From Cycas panzhihuaensis (Eukaryota > Cycadophyta): a stretch of DNA of 64,000 nucleotides. The notes under the pieces were generated by a model that made no database searches, had not been told where the DNA came from, and saw only the letters and a list, made by a program, of their open reading frames with translations. The DNA lies in NCBI GenBank assembly GCA_023213395.1, contig CM041465.1:165051741-165115740 (forward strand). Direction: 5' to 3'. Positions 51,623-62,554 of this stretch are shown here, piece after piece. The position numbers and the translations under genes were made by a program. The first letter of the stretch is position 1; each line of letters begins with the position of its first letter.

Positions 51623-52657
51623 GTGAGCAAATTACGGACATTCGATTGTTCCATTGAGTACACAAAAGTCAAAGTCAATGTCATAGCAGACGCCTCTCAA
51701 GAATTCCGTAAGAAACTCACGAGAAACCAAAGACTACATACAATATCAATGGCTACTCCAGCCTGGCATGAGACATTAAAGAAGGAATACGACAACGATC
51801 CGAAGTACAAACAATTGATTGACAAAGTAAGGAAGGACAAAACTGGTTCATATGAGATACAACAGGGAATAATACTCAGGAAAGGAAAGATTTGCATTCC
51901 TAGAAGACCAGGGCTAAAGGAGATAATATTACAAGAAGGCCATTCCACACCGATAGCAGGTCACACAGAGATTGACAAGACATACAAGAAGATAAGAGCT
52001 TCATTTTATTGGAAAGGATTAAAAACAGACATTCAAAAGTTCGTGGCAGAATGTGATACCTGTCAACGAAACAGGATCAAATGCATAAAAATGCCAGGGT
52101 TACTCCAGCCGTTGCCAATGCCAGAACAAAAATGGGATGAAATATCCATGGATTTTATAACCGGATTACCTTGCTCTGAAGGAAAGGACGCAATTCTGGT
52201 CATCATAGATCGCCTCACCAAATATGGCCACTTCAAAGGACTCAAATCGGCAACTAAGGCCAACGACGTGGCAGAACTATATATGAAGGAGATCCATAGG
52301 TTGCATGGTTTTCCTAAAGCAATTGTAAGTGACCGTGACCCAAAATTTACTAGTAAATTTTGGCAGGATCTATTCAAAATTGCAGGCACAAAACTCAAGA
52401 TGAGCACATCATACCATCCTCAGACGGATGGGCAAGCAGAGATTGTCAACAAATGCTTAGAAGGATACTTGAGAAACTTCTCGCCGCACAAACAAAAGCA
52501 ATGGCATCAATGGTTACATTTAGCAGAATGGTGGTACAACACCACATATCATTCTTCAACAAAAATGACACCTTTCCAGGCTTTGTACGGCTACATGCCA
52601 CCATCATTATTAACCTGGAATAGACCTTCATGGGTCCAGGCAGTCGAAGAACATTGA
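51623..52657 (+). CDS. Gypsy-5 integrase core
   Basis: This is a 344-codon open segment. The zinc-binding region reads HSTPIAGHTEIDKTYKKIRA and CDTCQRNRIKC. The DDE core reads ISMDFITGLPCSEGKDAIL (D), AIVSDRDPKFTSKFW (D) and YHPQTDGQAEIVNKCLEGYL (E). WWYNTTYHSSTKMTPFQALY and YGYMPP follow, the canonical end of the core. All catalytic residues are present. A TGA at its end separates it from the chromodomain tail. It is one domain of a polyprotein, so the first ATG is not meaningful. Confidence 0.92.
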   Translation: MSKLRTFDCSIEYTKVKVNVIADASQEFRKKLTRNQRLHTISMATPAWHETLKKEYDNDPKYKQLIDKVRKDKTGSYEIQQGIILRKGKICIPRRPGLKEIILQEGHSTPIAGHTEIDKTYKKIRASFYWKGLKTDIQKFVAECDTCQRNRIKCIKMPGLLQPLPMPEQKWDEISMDFITGLPCSEGKDAILVIIDRLTKYGHFKGLKSATKANDVAELYMKEIHRLHGFPKAIVSDRDPKFTSKFWQDLFKIAGTKLKMSTSYHPQTDGQAEIVNKCLEGYLRNFSPHKQKQWHQWLHLAEWWYNTTYHSSTKMTPFQALYGYMPPSLLTWNRPSWVQAVEEH

Positions 52658-52663
52658 AAGCAA

Positions 52664-53179
52664 ATGGAGGAAACCATCAGCAAATTGAAGGATAACCTAG
52701 CAATTGCACAAAACAGAATGAAACAACAAACCGATCTAAAACGCTTGAAACGACAATTTGAAGTAGGAGATTGGGTCTTCTTACGCCTTCAACCATACAA
52801 ACAGATGTCCTTACAGAAAAGAAACAATCAAAAGCTAGCACCTAGATACTTTGGTCCGAACAAAATCACTTCCAAAGTAGGTGAAGTTGCCTACCAGTTA
52901 GAACTCCCAGAAAACACAAAAATTCATAATGTTTTCCATGTATCCTGTCTAAAGAAGAAAATTGGGGAAAAGATCGTTCCTCAATCCAACATACCAGAGC
53001 TCGATGAGGAAGGAAAGATGACGCTAGAACCTGAAGAAATCTTACAATCTCGCACCCGATCTCTTAGGTCCAAACAGATCAAAGAGCACCTCATCAAATG
53101 GAAGAACCTGGATATTGAAGACTCCACTTGGGAAAATGATGAATGGTTAAAACAATTTCCGAGTCTGCCAGTGCTTTGA
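52664..53179 (+). CDS. Gypsy-5 integrase tail with chromodomain
   Basis: This 171-codon open segment continues integrase. It has FEVGDWVFLRLQPYKQ and RYFGPNKITSKVGEVAYQLE (GPF/GPY module), then HNVFHVSCLKKK. A C-terminal chromodomain-like stretch follows: LEPEEILQSRTRSLRSKQIK, LIKWKNLDIEDSTWEND. Chromodomains direct chromovirus insertion toward modified histones. The aromatic positions expected of a canonical methyl-lysine cage are only partly evident, so binding activity is uncertain. Confidence 0.9.
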   Translation: MEETISKLKDNLAIAQNRMKQQTDLKRLKRQFEVGDWVFLRLQPYKQMSLQKRNNQKLAPRYFGPNKITSKVGEVAYQLELPENTKIHNVFHVSCLKKKIGEKIVPQSNIPELDEEGKMTLEPEEILQSRTRSLRSKQIKEHLIKWKNLDIEDSTWENDEWLKQFPSLPVL

Positions 53180-53193
53180 GGGCAAAGCACAAT

Positions 53194-53210
53194 TTCAAGG
53201 GGAGGGGACT
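53194..53210 (+). other. Polypurine tract of Gypsy-5
   Basis: TTCAAGGGGAGGGGACT abuts the 3' LTR. Confidence 0.88.
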
Positions 53211-53830
53211 TGTAGCACTCCAAAATATGGTCAAAGTTATAGCATATAAGCATTCAAATGATAGGCCTCGAACGATTTATTCCAACGTTCGGATAAAAGT
53301 CAATTCCGACATCCCTATCAAAAGTTATGACCATTTAAAGATAGCCTGCCAGTTTTTTGAGAAGCTATAGCCGACTTCTCATGATTATGTTGGGCGCACT
53401 CCTCCCTGCTCTGGCCGACTTCATTTTGTCCCAGTTTATGCGCCTATATATAGGGACTTTGAGATCATTCGAAATTATCCATTCATGAAGCTTTCGTCTC
53501 TTCATTTTCGGCCTTAAGGCAAGTGCAGATTTTCAGCCTTAGGGCTGCAATTTCTGGGAGGATCCACGCCTCGAAGGGTTTGGCGATGATGGCAGGCAGT
53601 ACAAGTACTCTGTGGGAACTCTACTTATATTTTGTGCATTTTGGTATCGTATTTTTGTATTTAACCTATAATTGAAGATATACTTTTGGATCAAAAGGTG
53701 TTTGCCATTTGTGAATTCGATCTATTTGGGTCTAGCATTTGTGGACTTTTTTCTCTATTATTGTTCTGTGTCTGTGAATTCGCCCTACTCTGCTCTATTT
53801 TCTGCCCAATTGGGTAAAGGACTCACTACA
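53211..53830 (+). repeat. 3' LTR of Gypsy-5 (620 bp)
   Basis: It starts TGTAGCACTCCAAAATATGG and ends CTCACTACA. It is intact, and shows what the first 25-30 bases of the interrupted 5' LTR should have been. TATA-like CTATATATAG at 53444-53453. Confidence 0.94.
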
Positions 53831-53835
53831 CTAAG

Positions 53836-54932
53836 CAACCCCAGAAAGAGTCCGGGCAATGAAGTGAATATAACAAAGTATTCAACATCGTTCCTAATCC
53901 TATATTGTACACGTCCATTTCTTTCAACAGTTTTATTGTTCCTCTTGAATTTCTTCATTACATTATTTCAAAAGGTCCTCCATCCCATGTCCAAAAATAT
54001 CTCATAGTTGATTTAATAGCTAAATCCCTCAATTCCTAATTCTTCGTAGGAGGAATCTCCATCCCACTTGAGTCCCATTTTCCCTCTAGTTTCACCCTTT
54101 AAGAAGTCTTCTTCTACACCCTTCCTAGGATCCCTATCAAAACCCCTTTCCCATTAAGAGCATCTAGCACTAATTCCATATCCATCCCCTATAGAATCTT
54201 TGTCTCCTAAGATTTCTCATCACTTCTGTAGTATTTATTATTCATTTCCCATCACATTTTTTCGCACAAATTACTCTCTTATCCATTACCTCCCTAAGAT
54301 CTCTAGTTGTCCAACCAATCTCTCGCTCATCATAACCCCTTGTCTTGTGGGTACCCTATATCGAATCAATTTCCAAATTATACATACCCCTCAACATATA
54401 TTTCCTATGTCCTTACTTCCCACACATACAAAATGCTTATTGATCACCTCATTACTCCCCAACCTTTCCCTCATTACCCAATCTTTTCTATGATATGCTT
54501 CATATTTATAAACAATACCTATTATACAAGCATCATATCTATTCGTACCACCTTATTGCTTATTCTCCAAACATAACCTTTTTTTTTTCACAAAATGTTC
54601 CCAACATTCACAAACCCCCCACCTTTCTCCCTCACTTATTCTAGAAAAATTGTCCTTTCAAAGTCAAAAGCACATGGGCAAAATGTGCAAATAGAAAACA
54701 ACTAAGTGCTATCAACAGTACGCAATTCCCACAATCATGTTATACAAGAAGGGATACCTAATCCATCTGGTACCAAACACAAATAACTACATGCATAGGT
54801 CACATATCAATTATTTCCAAAAGATGGCATAAGGGTGGACAAAATTATTATGACATACAAGACTTAGCAAGTAGTAGAAGGTAGTTCCAAGCAATTCCTC
54901 ATGCAACATTTATACTACAAGGGCAAAGTATT
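53836..54932 (+). other. Gypsy-4 interior, right part, non-coding
   Basis: Pyrimidine-rich in the first half (many TCCC and CATC runs), then A-rich. Open frames of under 110 codons have no recognisable motifs. Confidence 0.6.
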
Positions 54933-54948
54933 TCAAGGGGAGGGAAGT
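54933..54948 (+). other. Polypurine tract of Gypsy-4
   Basis: TCAAGGGGAGGGAAGT lies directly before TGTTACGAGCC. Confidence 0.85.
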
Positions 54949-55296
54949 TGTTACGAGCCAAATGTGAAGTCAACTCCAAATAGACATGTGAAGTCTGTTT
55001 TCAGATGTGAATATGGTTTTAAAAGTGATAATAAGAAGTTGGTTTTTTAGAGAGAAAATAAATAGGCACCATCCTATGCCTATAAATAAAAGAGGCCTAA
55101 TCATTTGTTATCATCTTTGGAACATTATTTGTCTTATGGGGACAATGGCCTAAAGCCATTGTGGTACTATGGTGCCTTGGGAGGATCACCTCACCTCGAA
55201 GAGGGCTACTATTTTAAGATTTCATCTAAGATCTTGTATTTTTTTAGTGTTATTCTATTATTGAATTTTTGTCATTAAATTAGTGGGCATCCCACA
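54949..55296 (+). repeat. 3' LTR of Gypsy-4 (about 348 bp)
   Basis: It is collinear with 28658-29031, clearly diverged. The right end is set at CATCCCACA because ATAAC follows, matching the left flank ATAAT. Confidence 0.82.
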
Positions 55297-56339
55297 ATAA
55301 CATATTCATGCACCATCATTGCTAATTAAATTTTTTGATAATGATATGATCCCAGTGCTTCAATTCCTTGTTGTAGTGTCAGAATTTGCAAAGAGAGCAA
55401 TGAAACCATATGATTCAAGATAAAATGCATTGTAGAGATAAGTGACCCACTTATCATTGGTTCAGGATACTAGTAACCAACATTCAAGAAACTTAAAACA
55501 ATTGACAATAATGAATCAAAATTCCCATTCATCATCAATCAAACATCATATCAAACTTGTTTTCCATTACAGATGAATCCATTATGTTGTAAAGCATAAT
55601 GAATACAAAACCATCTCCAATAGTGAGAATAAGATTAAGAGAGATGCCTTAGAAACAATTAGCATATCCATAGGATGCAGTTGTTATTGTGCAACTTGAA
55701 ACACCCGCTAAACCAATAGTAATGTTATTGAAGAACAAACAACACAATTTCCAAAGCAAGTATAATGTTAATAATTATAAATGCTTATCTTGTTATCAAC
55801 CATAGACATGACCAGCAAAAGAGCCATTTCACTACCACAACTAAATTCAAAAATAGCAACTACAAGCCCAGTAACACTCCTTTTTGTGTGCTCTTTGCTT
55901 GTCACCAACAAAATTCAAGCAAGAAGGGAACACACGGGAGATTAACGATCACACTACCAAGGCAACATGCTTACAATACAGATACAATACATAAGAAATT
56001 GAGGCAAGCCTTATTTCATTACCAAGAAGGAACTACACTGACCCGAGAAGGGTCGGGTGCAGGCTTGAAGTACAATAACTAAAGAGCCCTCAACCCAATA
56101 CACAATAAGAGATGCAATGGAAGAAAGGAGGGAAAGACCAATGCACTTTCATACACATCCCCTGTTTCCATGTACATGAATGCTCCTTTTATAATCTTTC
56201 CCCCTAACCATTTCCCAACTAACTCATTAATGATAGTTTATTAATAATAACAATAATTACATCAAACATCATAATTGCAATCGTGGACCTAGTTGTATTT
56301 CAGGTTGTAACTTGAGTTACAATCCCGGTCCCTAGTTGT
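55297..56339. other. Host DNA between Gypsy-4 and Gypsy-7, no gene recognised
   Basis: About 1 kb of A/T-rich DNA. A 105-codon open frame (55765-56082) shows no motif I recognise and is probably chance. Confidence 0.5.
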
Positions 56340-57086
56340 TGTTAGGGTCAAAATTGACACCTGTGCACCCAAAGGAAGGAACGTATGGTCAATTGTGGTT
56401 TAATATGACTAATAAATGTAGGAGAACCATTCAACAAGCATTCAGAATGAGGAATGGATGGGAAAATAGTGAACAATGCATGTTGAACACTATGTGTTTT
56501 GTCGCAACAATGCACTATAGGCACAGAGTGCATACAACACAGTCAAGGAATGCACAGGGAATGAACGCACCGGTCAAGGCAGAAGGGATCCATGTGAACA
56601 AAACCATACAGACACACATGTGGAATGACTAAACAACACAATGGTTAACCCAAGATTAGTTATGAAGAGACATGCATTATGGAAAAGGAATGATTGTTAC
56701 TCCTAGTTGTAACCATTCCCCAACAAGGATGCATGACCTATTTAAACCTATTCAATTGACCAAATTGATGTGAGAGTTGAGTAAATTGATCTATTGGGCT
56801 TGGTCTGGTACAAACAACTAACCAAGCATATGTATGGATGATATCGTACGACAAAATGACATGTAAACATTGATTATTGCTTAATGGAATAACAGAGTTA
56901 CAAGGAACTTATGCGTGTATTGATGTGATGATGAATGCATGATAATACATTATGTTTGCGATTGAATTGTGCACTTATGAGACATAATATAATATATTAT
57001 CTTATACGTTGACTATGAACACACCCTAGACTATAGTGGAAACCTTGATAAGTAAATATCTCAATAGGACAAATATTGAGTCAACA
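56340..57086 (+). repeat. 5' LTR of Gypsy-7 (about 747 bp, ancient)
   Basis: It begins TGTTAGGGTCAAAATTGACA (compare TGTTGGAGCATAATGTGACA in Gypsy-2) and ends TTGAGTCAACA, followed by TTAGTTCTGTTGCCTAAG, a decayed form of the family primer site. It has only two GTAC tetramers by my reading. Confidence 0.75.
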
Positions 57087-58579
57087 TTAGTTCTGTTGCC
57101 TAAGTCCACTAACAGAGGGAAGAGAAGCCAAAATCTACTATGTATAAAGAGCAAGTCACCCTGGCTATTGCAGTGATGGCTAGCTCTAACTAAGCCTCGA
57201 TAGCCATGGGGACTTTCCAATGCCACCTAAATAGCCTTCAAAGGCAGAGGAGTCACAGAAAAGACCTGAGGGGATAGCAGAGTCAAACAGACAAAGAACT
57301 TTAAGATGGTCCACAAAGAAGAAATTAAGGAGACCAAGGAGATTGAGTATAGGAAAAAGGGAAGGCCAAATAGAATCAGTGGAAGGATCTAAAGCAAGTG
57401 GCACCTAGAGACCACAAAATATGAAAAATAAAGGCCAAGGGGAGCCAATGACAATCACACTTGCTTGAGAGAAGTGTTACAATTTCAATACAGAGGAAGA
57501 TATTAAAGAGGAAAGAGGAGAATTCTAAGGAAAATAGTGAAGGAAAAGAAAGAAATACCCATAAAAAGGAATTAAGTCTAGATTCTACTTCAAAGAAACT
57601 GAGCAATAACAAAGAGAAGGTGGAGGAAGGTCCCTAACCATATTGGGAGAATCATCTCATAAGGCAATTATTCGAGGATGCACCAGAGGGAAGTGTAGAT
57701 TAGTCATTCCTAATAATAACCCCAATAGTGGCAGAAATACCAGGAATGCTAGGAGTTATGCAATTAAAAACACCTATTCAAAATCCCCTATTCGAAGGAG
57801 GGAACAATGGAGAAGAGACACCACTAAGGGGAAAAGGAAAAGAGATAACCCCACCACAAAAGGAGAAGCAAGTAAATAGCCCCACAATGGCACATCATAA
57901 AGAATTCAAAAAGCTCATCTTTGACAATACTACTAATGCAGTTGAACATATATATTTATTTCAAAGATTGATACAAAAATCAAAGAAAGGTTTGCTTATT
58001 CATTGAGGGGTGTACCGCTAGCCTTGTACAAACAACTTGACCCACTTAAATCATGGAACGACATAAAGAAGGAATTTGGGGAAAGATCCTTAAAGTATAA
58101 AAATAATGACATCATAGAGTTAATCGTAAGGGAGATCCAGTAGAAACCATGGGAGTCGGTGCTAACATATATAAGTAGGATTGATATGACAGCATCTGCA
58201 ATGACGAAAGGAGAAAAGATAATAGACTTAAGCATGAGGACTTTCTTTGTAAATGGATTAAACACCAAATTTAGAAATGTGATGGCTTCACATCCACTAA
58301 AATCATACAAATATGCTCAAGAATTAGCACTGGACTTTGAAAAGGAGATTGATACTAAGAGGATAGCATACGATCCTCTTGTCATCAGGCTTTAGGAAGA
58401 AATAAATGAATTAAAGACTCAAAATCTTAATAGGCCTCTCTTTTAGATGACAAAATCAGGAGAAAACTCAGAAGTAGAAGCCTTAAGAAAAGAACTTGCA
58501 AGGCTAAAGTTACAAGAATAGAAAATTTGGAAGAATATGGAGTAGGAATCAACCAAGCATCGAATTAAAGAAGCCCCAA
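57087..58579 (+). pseudogene. Gypsy-7 leader and gag remnant
   Basis: The leader keeps CCAATGCCACCTAAATAGCC, where the ATG of gag in Gypsy-2 lies. Gag blocks survive in pieces: LFQRLI, then the RGVPL-like segment near 58005, VLTYISRIDMTASAMTKGEK, and RTFFVNGLNTKFRNVMASHP with YAQELALDFEKEID. Many stops and shifts. It is cut at 58580 by GagLTR-3 before the knuckles or pol. It is the oldest visible member of the Gypsy-2/6 family. Confidence 0.85.
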
Positions 58580-58813
58580 TTGAAAATCAAACCTGCAATA
58601 AGATAATATTCACAAATAGAACAAACAAAACAAAAGCACCTCCAGGATCGAACAATACCCTTAAGGTACCTCAAATTATATTACCAAAACATCCTTACAA
58701 CAGATATACATATGATACACTATGTTGTATATTTATATTACATGTCATGATAGTGAGAGTGGGACCCACTTGCATGTGGGACAAAACAAATGTTTATTAC
58801 TAATATTCCAGCA
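58580..58813 (-). repeat. 3' LTR of GagLTR-3
   Basis: It is collinear with the 226-bp LTR of GagLTR-2 on the other strand: GTGGGACCCACTTGCATGTG and CCCTTAAGGTACCTC are shared. The outer terminus is decayed (TTGAAAATC instead of TTGGAAAAT). Confidence 0.85.
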
Positions 58814-58836
58814 CTCCTCCTTAATGCGCATTTGGG

Positions 58837-59975
58837 TCATTTGTATTTGCAATGCCTTGTCCTTGGAAATGTCTTGAAGATGATGTCTTCAACTTGATCC
58901 TTGTCTTCAATCTTGTAGTGATGTCTTTGTTGTAGAATGGTGTCTTCAACTTGATTTTCGTCTTCAATTCTGTACTGATGCCTTTGTAGGATGATGTCCT
59001 TAGCTTGATTTTTGTCTTCAATCCTATAGTGATGATGTTGATATAGCAACTCTAGCAAGTGCAAATCCCGATTCTTCATTGTGCCTGGTCTAGCCTGATT
59101 TTGATGTAGATCCAGTAAGTAACCATCTTCAAATACAACTTGATTGTCATCATTATCCTATATAAATTCTTGATCACCGTGTACAACAATGATTTCTTCA
59201 ACCTTTGGAGTAGAATCTTGATCAACTTGCATACTCTTTGAACTTGAATCAATGCTCAACGCAAGAGTATCATTTAGACTTGAATCAATACAAGACTCAT
59301 CTTTTATAGAACCATTAGATTTATATTCAATTTCCCTTGAAATAATAGTGTCATCTAAATAAACCTTAATTGATTCATCACTCTCAACGTCTTTAGTAGA
59401 AGTTGTAGTCTCATCAATACATTCAACCATCGTTTCTCTACATTCAGTAGAAATTTTATCAATACTCATACATTCTTCATCTTGACATGTCATTTCATTA
59501 GTGTTGATAATACTTTCTTCATCCATTTTCCCTATATCATAACCATAACTAATCTTACTTGCCTTTTCAATCATTTGTTGTATCTCTTCAGTAATTTGTT
59601 TAAATACATCCCTTAAAAAATCCCACACTTCCTTAGCAGTACTTGCACGTTGAATCTTAGGAATGACAAAATGGTATGCGGAAGGAAGATCAGCCTTGTT
59701 TAATGCAGCAAGAATCATGATGAATGCCTTTTTGTCTTTCTTCTCAAGCATTCCCCTTTCTTCTTCATCCTTAGGGATATCATATCCATCAATAACAAAC
59801 TTCCACAAACCTCTAGCTATGAAAAAACATCTCATTTTAATCATCCAAAAAAAGAATCTTCTCCATTACACTTAGGTATCAGAAGAAACGAATCCTTTAA
59901 GTAATATTCATTTGTTTCATGAACATACATAACCACATCATTTTCCTCCATGATTGTAAATGTACCTTCAAACAA
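58837..59975 (-). pseudogene. GagLTR-3 gag-like gene, broken
   Basis: Same protein as in GagLTR-2: IKMRCFFIARGLWKFVIDGY, AKEVWDFLRDVFKQITEEI, MQVDQDSTPKVEEIIVVH, then the repeated HHHYRIEDKNQAKDIILQ, RHQYRIEDENQVEDTILQ, RHHYKIEDKDQVEDIIFK and tail PRTRHCKYK. A stop near 59160 and a shift near 59845 break the frame. The repeat number (three) and the tail are conserved with GagLTR-2. Confidence 0.85.
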
Positions 59976-60690
59976 TGTCTCTTTTTCAATCAACAAATTC
60001 ACCCATTAATCAATCTCAACAAACTTTCTCATGTCTCATGTCCCTCACATCACTGACTTCATCGTCACATCATCACCTTGTCCATATTGCCAAATAGTCA
60101 ACAAATATCTGAACCACTTCCTTCACCATCAAATCAATACCTCATAACTTTCACAATGATCATACATGCCACATGTAGCCATTAAATTGCCAAAACACAC
60201 CACACTACACTCAATTGCCCAAAACACAACTCATGCCACAACATTACCAATGAATAAACCATACCCTTATAAATCATGTAATGATCTACACTGCTCAACA
60301 AAGTTTACTTTCTTGCAACTTAAGTATCTTCAACAAAACTCATCCTTCTTTTCCCATTCAATCAATTAAAAGAACACGTCATCAAATGTGCCTAATCCCA
60401 ACCTTAAACATGCCCAACAAATGCCCAATCTTGTCATGTAACCTCACATGCAACAAGCACCTGATTGCCTCAAGTCACCATTTTTCTTGTCCTCAAATTT
60501 GCCTTATCATGCCCATAAAGCTCCTTCAACTAAATCACATTCCAAGAAGCACTAAGTGGCCATATGTCATCCAACTCATTCATGCAAACACATGCACTAT
60601 CGCTTCATCACCATACTATGTCATCGTCACAATAACTCTCTCATACGAACACTGTGAAAATGGGCATTAAGCCACATTAGTCCCAAGATC
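59976..60690 (-). other. GagLTR-3 leader remnant
   Basis: It aligns in reverse with the leader pieces of GagLTR-2 (46742-46990 and about 35900-36300). No coding region. Confidence 0.7.
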
Positions 60691-61187
60691 ATAAGTAAAA
60701 GCACAATATCACAAATGCATGAAGCATAAAACATAAAGAACAAAAAGAGAAATAGGAGCAAGATCAAGATACCATGAATGGGAGTTGGAATTAGTTCAAC
60801 CACCAAAGAATGCTTCAGCTTGATTAGCAACCGAATAACAATGAGCTCCTCCTCTTGAGTTGAGCAACAATGAAGAGAGGCCTCTTTAAATAGAAGAAGA
60901 TGAGAGGCCAAAGGCTATTGCATGATTGACACTTATCAATCATGCAATGCATGCTTGCATGTAGGACAAGTGTCCATTGGGAGCTCTTGTGAGCAAAAGT
61001 GCAAGGGAGTCATTTGACCCTTAAGTGACAACGTTATGTCACTAGACATAAAGTGGGTGTGTACTTTATCACTTAAGTGATAAAGTCACACCTAAAGTAC
61101 AAAAGTGCAAAAGTGCACACATAATACAAGAATAGAAAGTACATTAGCTTAACATTATAAACATAAGGTAAACCATGAGGTTTAACA
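60691..61187 (-). repeat. 3' LTR of Copia-4 (left edge uncertain)
   Basis: The inner end is fixed by TGTTAAACCTCATGGTTTAC next to the purine tract. The outer end is approximate, placed where GagLTR-3 similarity stops. Confidence 0.6.
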
Positions 61188-61200
61188 CCCCCCCTTATTG
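61188..61200 (-). other. Polypurine tract of Copia-4
   Basis: Minus-strand CAATAAGGGGGGG abuts the LTR. Confidence 0.85.
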
Positions 61201-61285
61201 TTTATAATGTTGAGTCGAACTCTAGACCATCTCTAAATTTTACAAATTTGTCTCTACCAAGTGGCTTGGTAAAGATATCTGCCGT

Positions 61286-62308
61286 CTACAGCTCCGTTGG
61301 TCGATATTGAAGAGTGATCTCACCCGTGTACATGCTCACGATGAAATGATGGTGAACTTCAATATGTTTGGTCCGTGCGTGGAAGACTGGATTCTTAGTT
61401 AGCTTGACGACACTCTGATTGTCACAATGAATGCTGGTCGGCTGCTGCTGCTGAAATCCAAGCTCACCAAGAATCCGTCGGCCGGATAGCCTCACAAGGC
61501 TGCTACCGCAGACTTTGTACTACTGCCTTGATGGAGGAGAAGGTAACATCTGGTTGCTTCTTGCAACTCCATGAAACATTCTTGAACCAAGGGTGAAACA
61601 AGATCCGAGGTTGATTTCACGCTATCCCGGCATCCCGCCCAATCGAATCGTAGAACCCTCCAAAGTGAAGCTCTCCTTATGTACATAAGTCCAAGCTGTA
61701 ATGTTCCTTTGATATACTTGAGTATGCGTTTTGCTGCTTGCCAATGCTTCTGATTGGGTTGAGACATGAAGCGAGTGAATTCAAGCGCAAATGAGATGTC
61801 CGGGCGAGTGTTGGTGAGATATATCAAGTTACCAATCAACTGTCGATAAAGAGTGGAATCTGCTGGTTCAACTTCCTCATTAAGAGAAAGCTTGGTGCCG
61901 TTCTCCATGGGTGTAGGCGCCGTCTTTGCGATCGTGCATCCCGAATCTCGCAAGATGTCCCAAGAATATTTTGCTTGGGAAATGAAGATATAACTGATTC
62001 TTTGCCATACCTCAAAGCCTAGAAAGTAATGGAGAAGTCCAAGATCAGTCATCTCAAAACTTCTCTTCAAATCATCCTGGAGAACATTGATGAGCTTAGT
62101 GTCATCACCCGTGATCACTAAGTCATCTACATACAAGGCAATATAAATGACATGGTGATGTTCATGTTTGATATACAAGTTTGGATCAGATGTGGATCGA
62201 TGAAAGCCATGTCTCAAAAAGTATTCATCGATTTTTGCATAGCATGCCCTAGGAGCTTGCTTTAAGCCATACAAAGCCTTCTTGAGGCGACATACCAAAT
62301 GCTCCTCC
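61286..62308 (-). pseudogene. Copia-4 reverse transcriptase and RNase H
   Basis: RT begins abruptly in EEHLVCRLKKALYGLKQAPR, then has HGFHRSTSDPNLYIKHEH, the catalytic LYVDDLVITGDDTKLI, MTDLGLLHYFLGFEVW and RQLIGNLIYLTNTRPDISFA. RNase H has DWAGCRDSVKSTS and, in another frame, CDNQSVVKLTKNPVFHART. The N-terminal third of RT is missing. Two frame breaks occur in RNase H. A poly-Gln run (CAG repeats near 61441-61452) is private to this copy. Confidence 0.9.
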
Positions 62309-62554
62309 AAAGGATTGGGTGGACATGGGTCCACACAAGTCTGAGTGAACTAACTGCAAAGGATAAGATGCATGCCATGCTTTGCCTTTAGGAAAAGGCA
62401 GCCGATGTTGTGTCCCCATTATGCAAGCTTCGCAAAGACATTTTGAACCATACATCTTTGGAAGCCCATACACCATGCTTTTGTTTATCATCTGCTTCAA
62501 ATTGTCTAGGCTTAAATGTCCTAGACGTTGATGCCATAACTGAATTTTTGACAA
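62301..62554 (-). pseudogene. Copia-4 GAG-pre-integrase, truncated at the deletion
   Basis: IQLWHQRLGHLSLDNLKQMI and CEACIMGTQHRLPFPKG give the HHCC zinc site. VHSDLCGPMSTQSFGG opens the integrase core and stops there, at the first catalytic Asp region. The sequence passes into RT within GGAGGAGCAT. The second and third catalytic acidic residues of integrase are therefore absent. Confidence 0.9.

Larger units (their letters stand above)
34257..53830 (+). mobile_element. Gypsy-5: chromodomain Ty3/gypsy element (chromovirus), carrying GagLTR-2 and a TRIM
   Basis: The target duplication is CTAAG (34252-34256 and 53831-53835). The 3' LTR is 53211-53830 (620 bp). The 5' LTR is in pieces: its first 25-30 bases are replaced by a TRIM, then 34565-34823, then GagLTR-2, then 48348-48680. 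The interior has iMet primer site, gag with zinc knuckle, protease, RT, RNase H, integrase and a C-terminal chromodomain. Minus inserts it is about 5.7 kb. Frames are broken. Confidence 0.9.
28658..55296 (+). mobile_element. Gypsy-4: outermost element of a four-level nest, no recognisable ORF
   Basis: The 5' LTR 28658-29031 continues at 33328-33336 after GagLTR-1. The 3' LTR is 54949-55296. The flanks ATAAT and ATAAC are a target duplication with one change. Both LTRs share CAATGGCCTAAA, CCATTGTGG and GAAGAGGGCTACTATTTT. A purine tract (TTCAAGGGGAGGGAAGT) and a primer site (TAGTATCAGAGC) are present. Its own interior, about 2 kb in 33344-34256 and 53831-54948, codes nothing I recognise, so it looks like a large-retrotransposon-derivative type. 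The gypsy label rests on the primer-site spacing and purine tract only. Confidence 0.82.
58580..60690 (-). mobile_element. GagLTR-3: second copy of the GagLTR-2 family, truncated
   Basis: The 3' LTR is at 58580-58813 (minus-strand start TGCTGGAATATTAGTAAT). A purine tract ATTAAGGAGGAG, a gag-like gene and a leader collinear with that of GagLTR-2 follow. Similarity to the GagLTR-2 leader (AGAGAGNTATTGTGANGATG region) continues to about 60660-60690, where Copia-4 sequence begins. The 5' LTR is not in the window, probably displaced by the Copia-4 insertion. Confidence 0.82.

Noticed and set aside
53672-54576. Several open frames of 85-110 codons
   Set aside because: They span the Gypsy-5 LTR end or pyrimidine-rich Gypsy-4 interior and show no domain.
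55765-56082. 105-codon open frame in host DNA
   Set aside because: No motif, no conserved copy elsewhere in the window, and codon content looks random.
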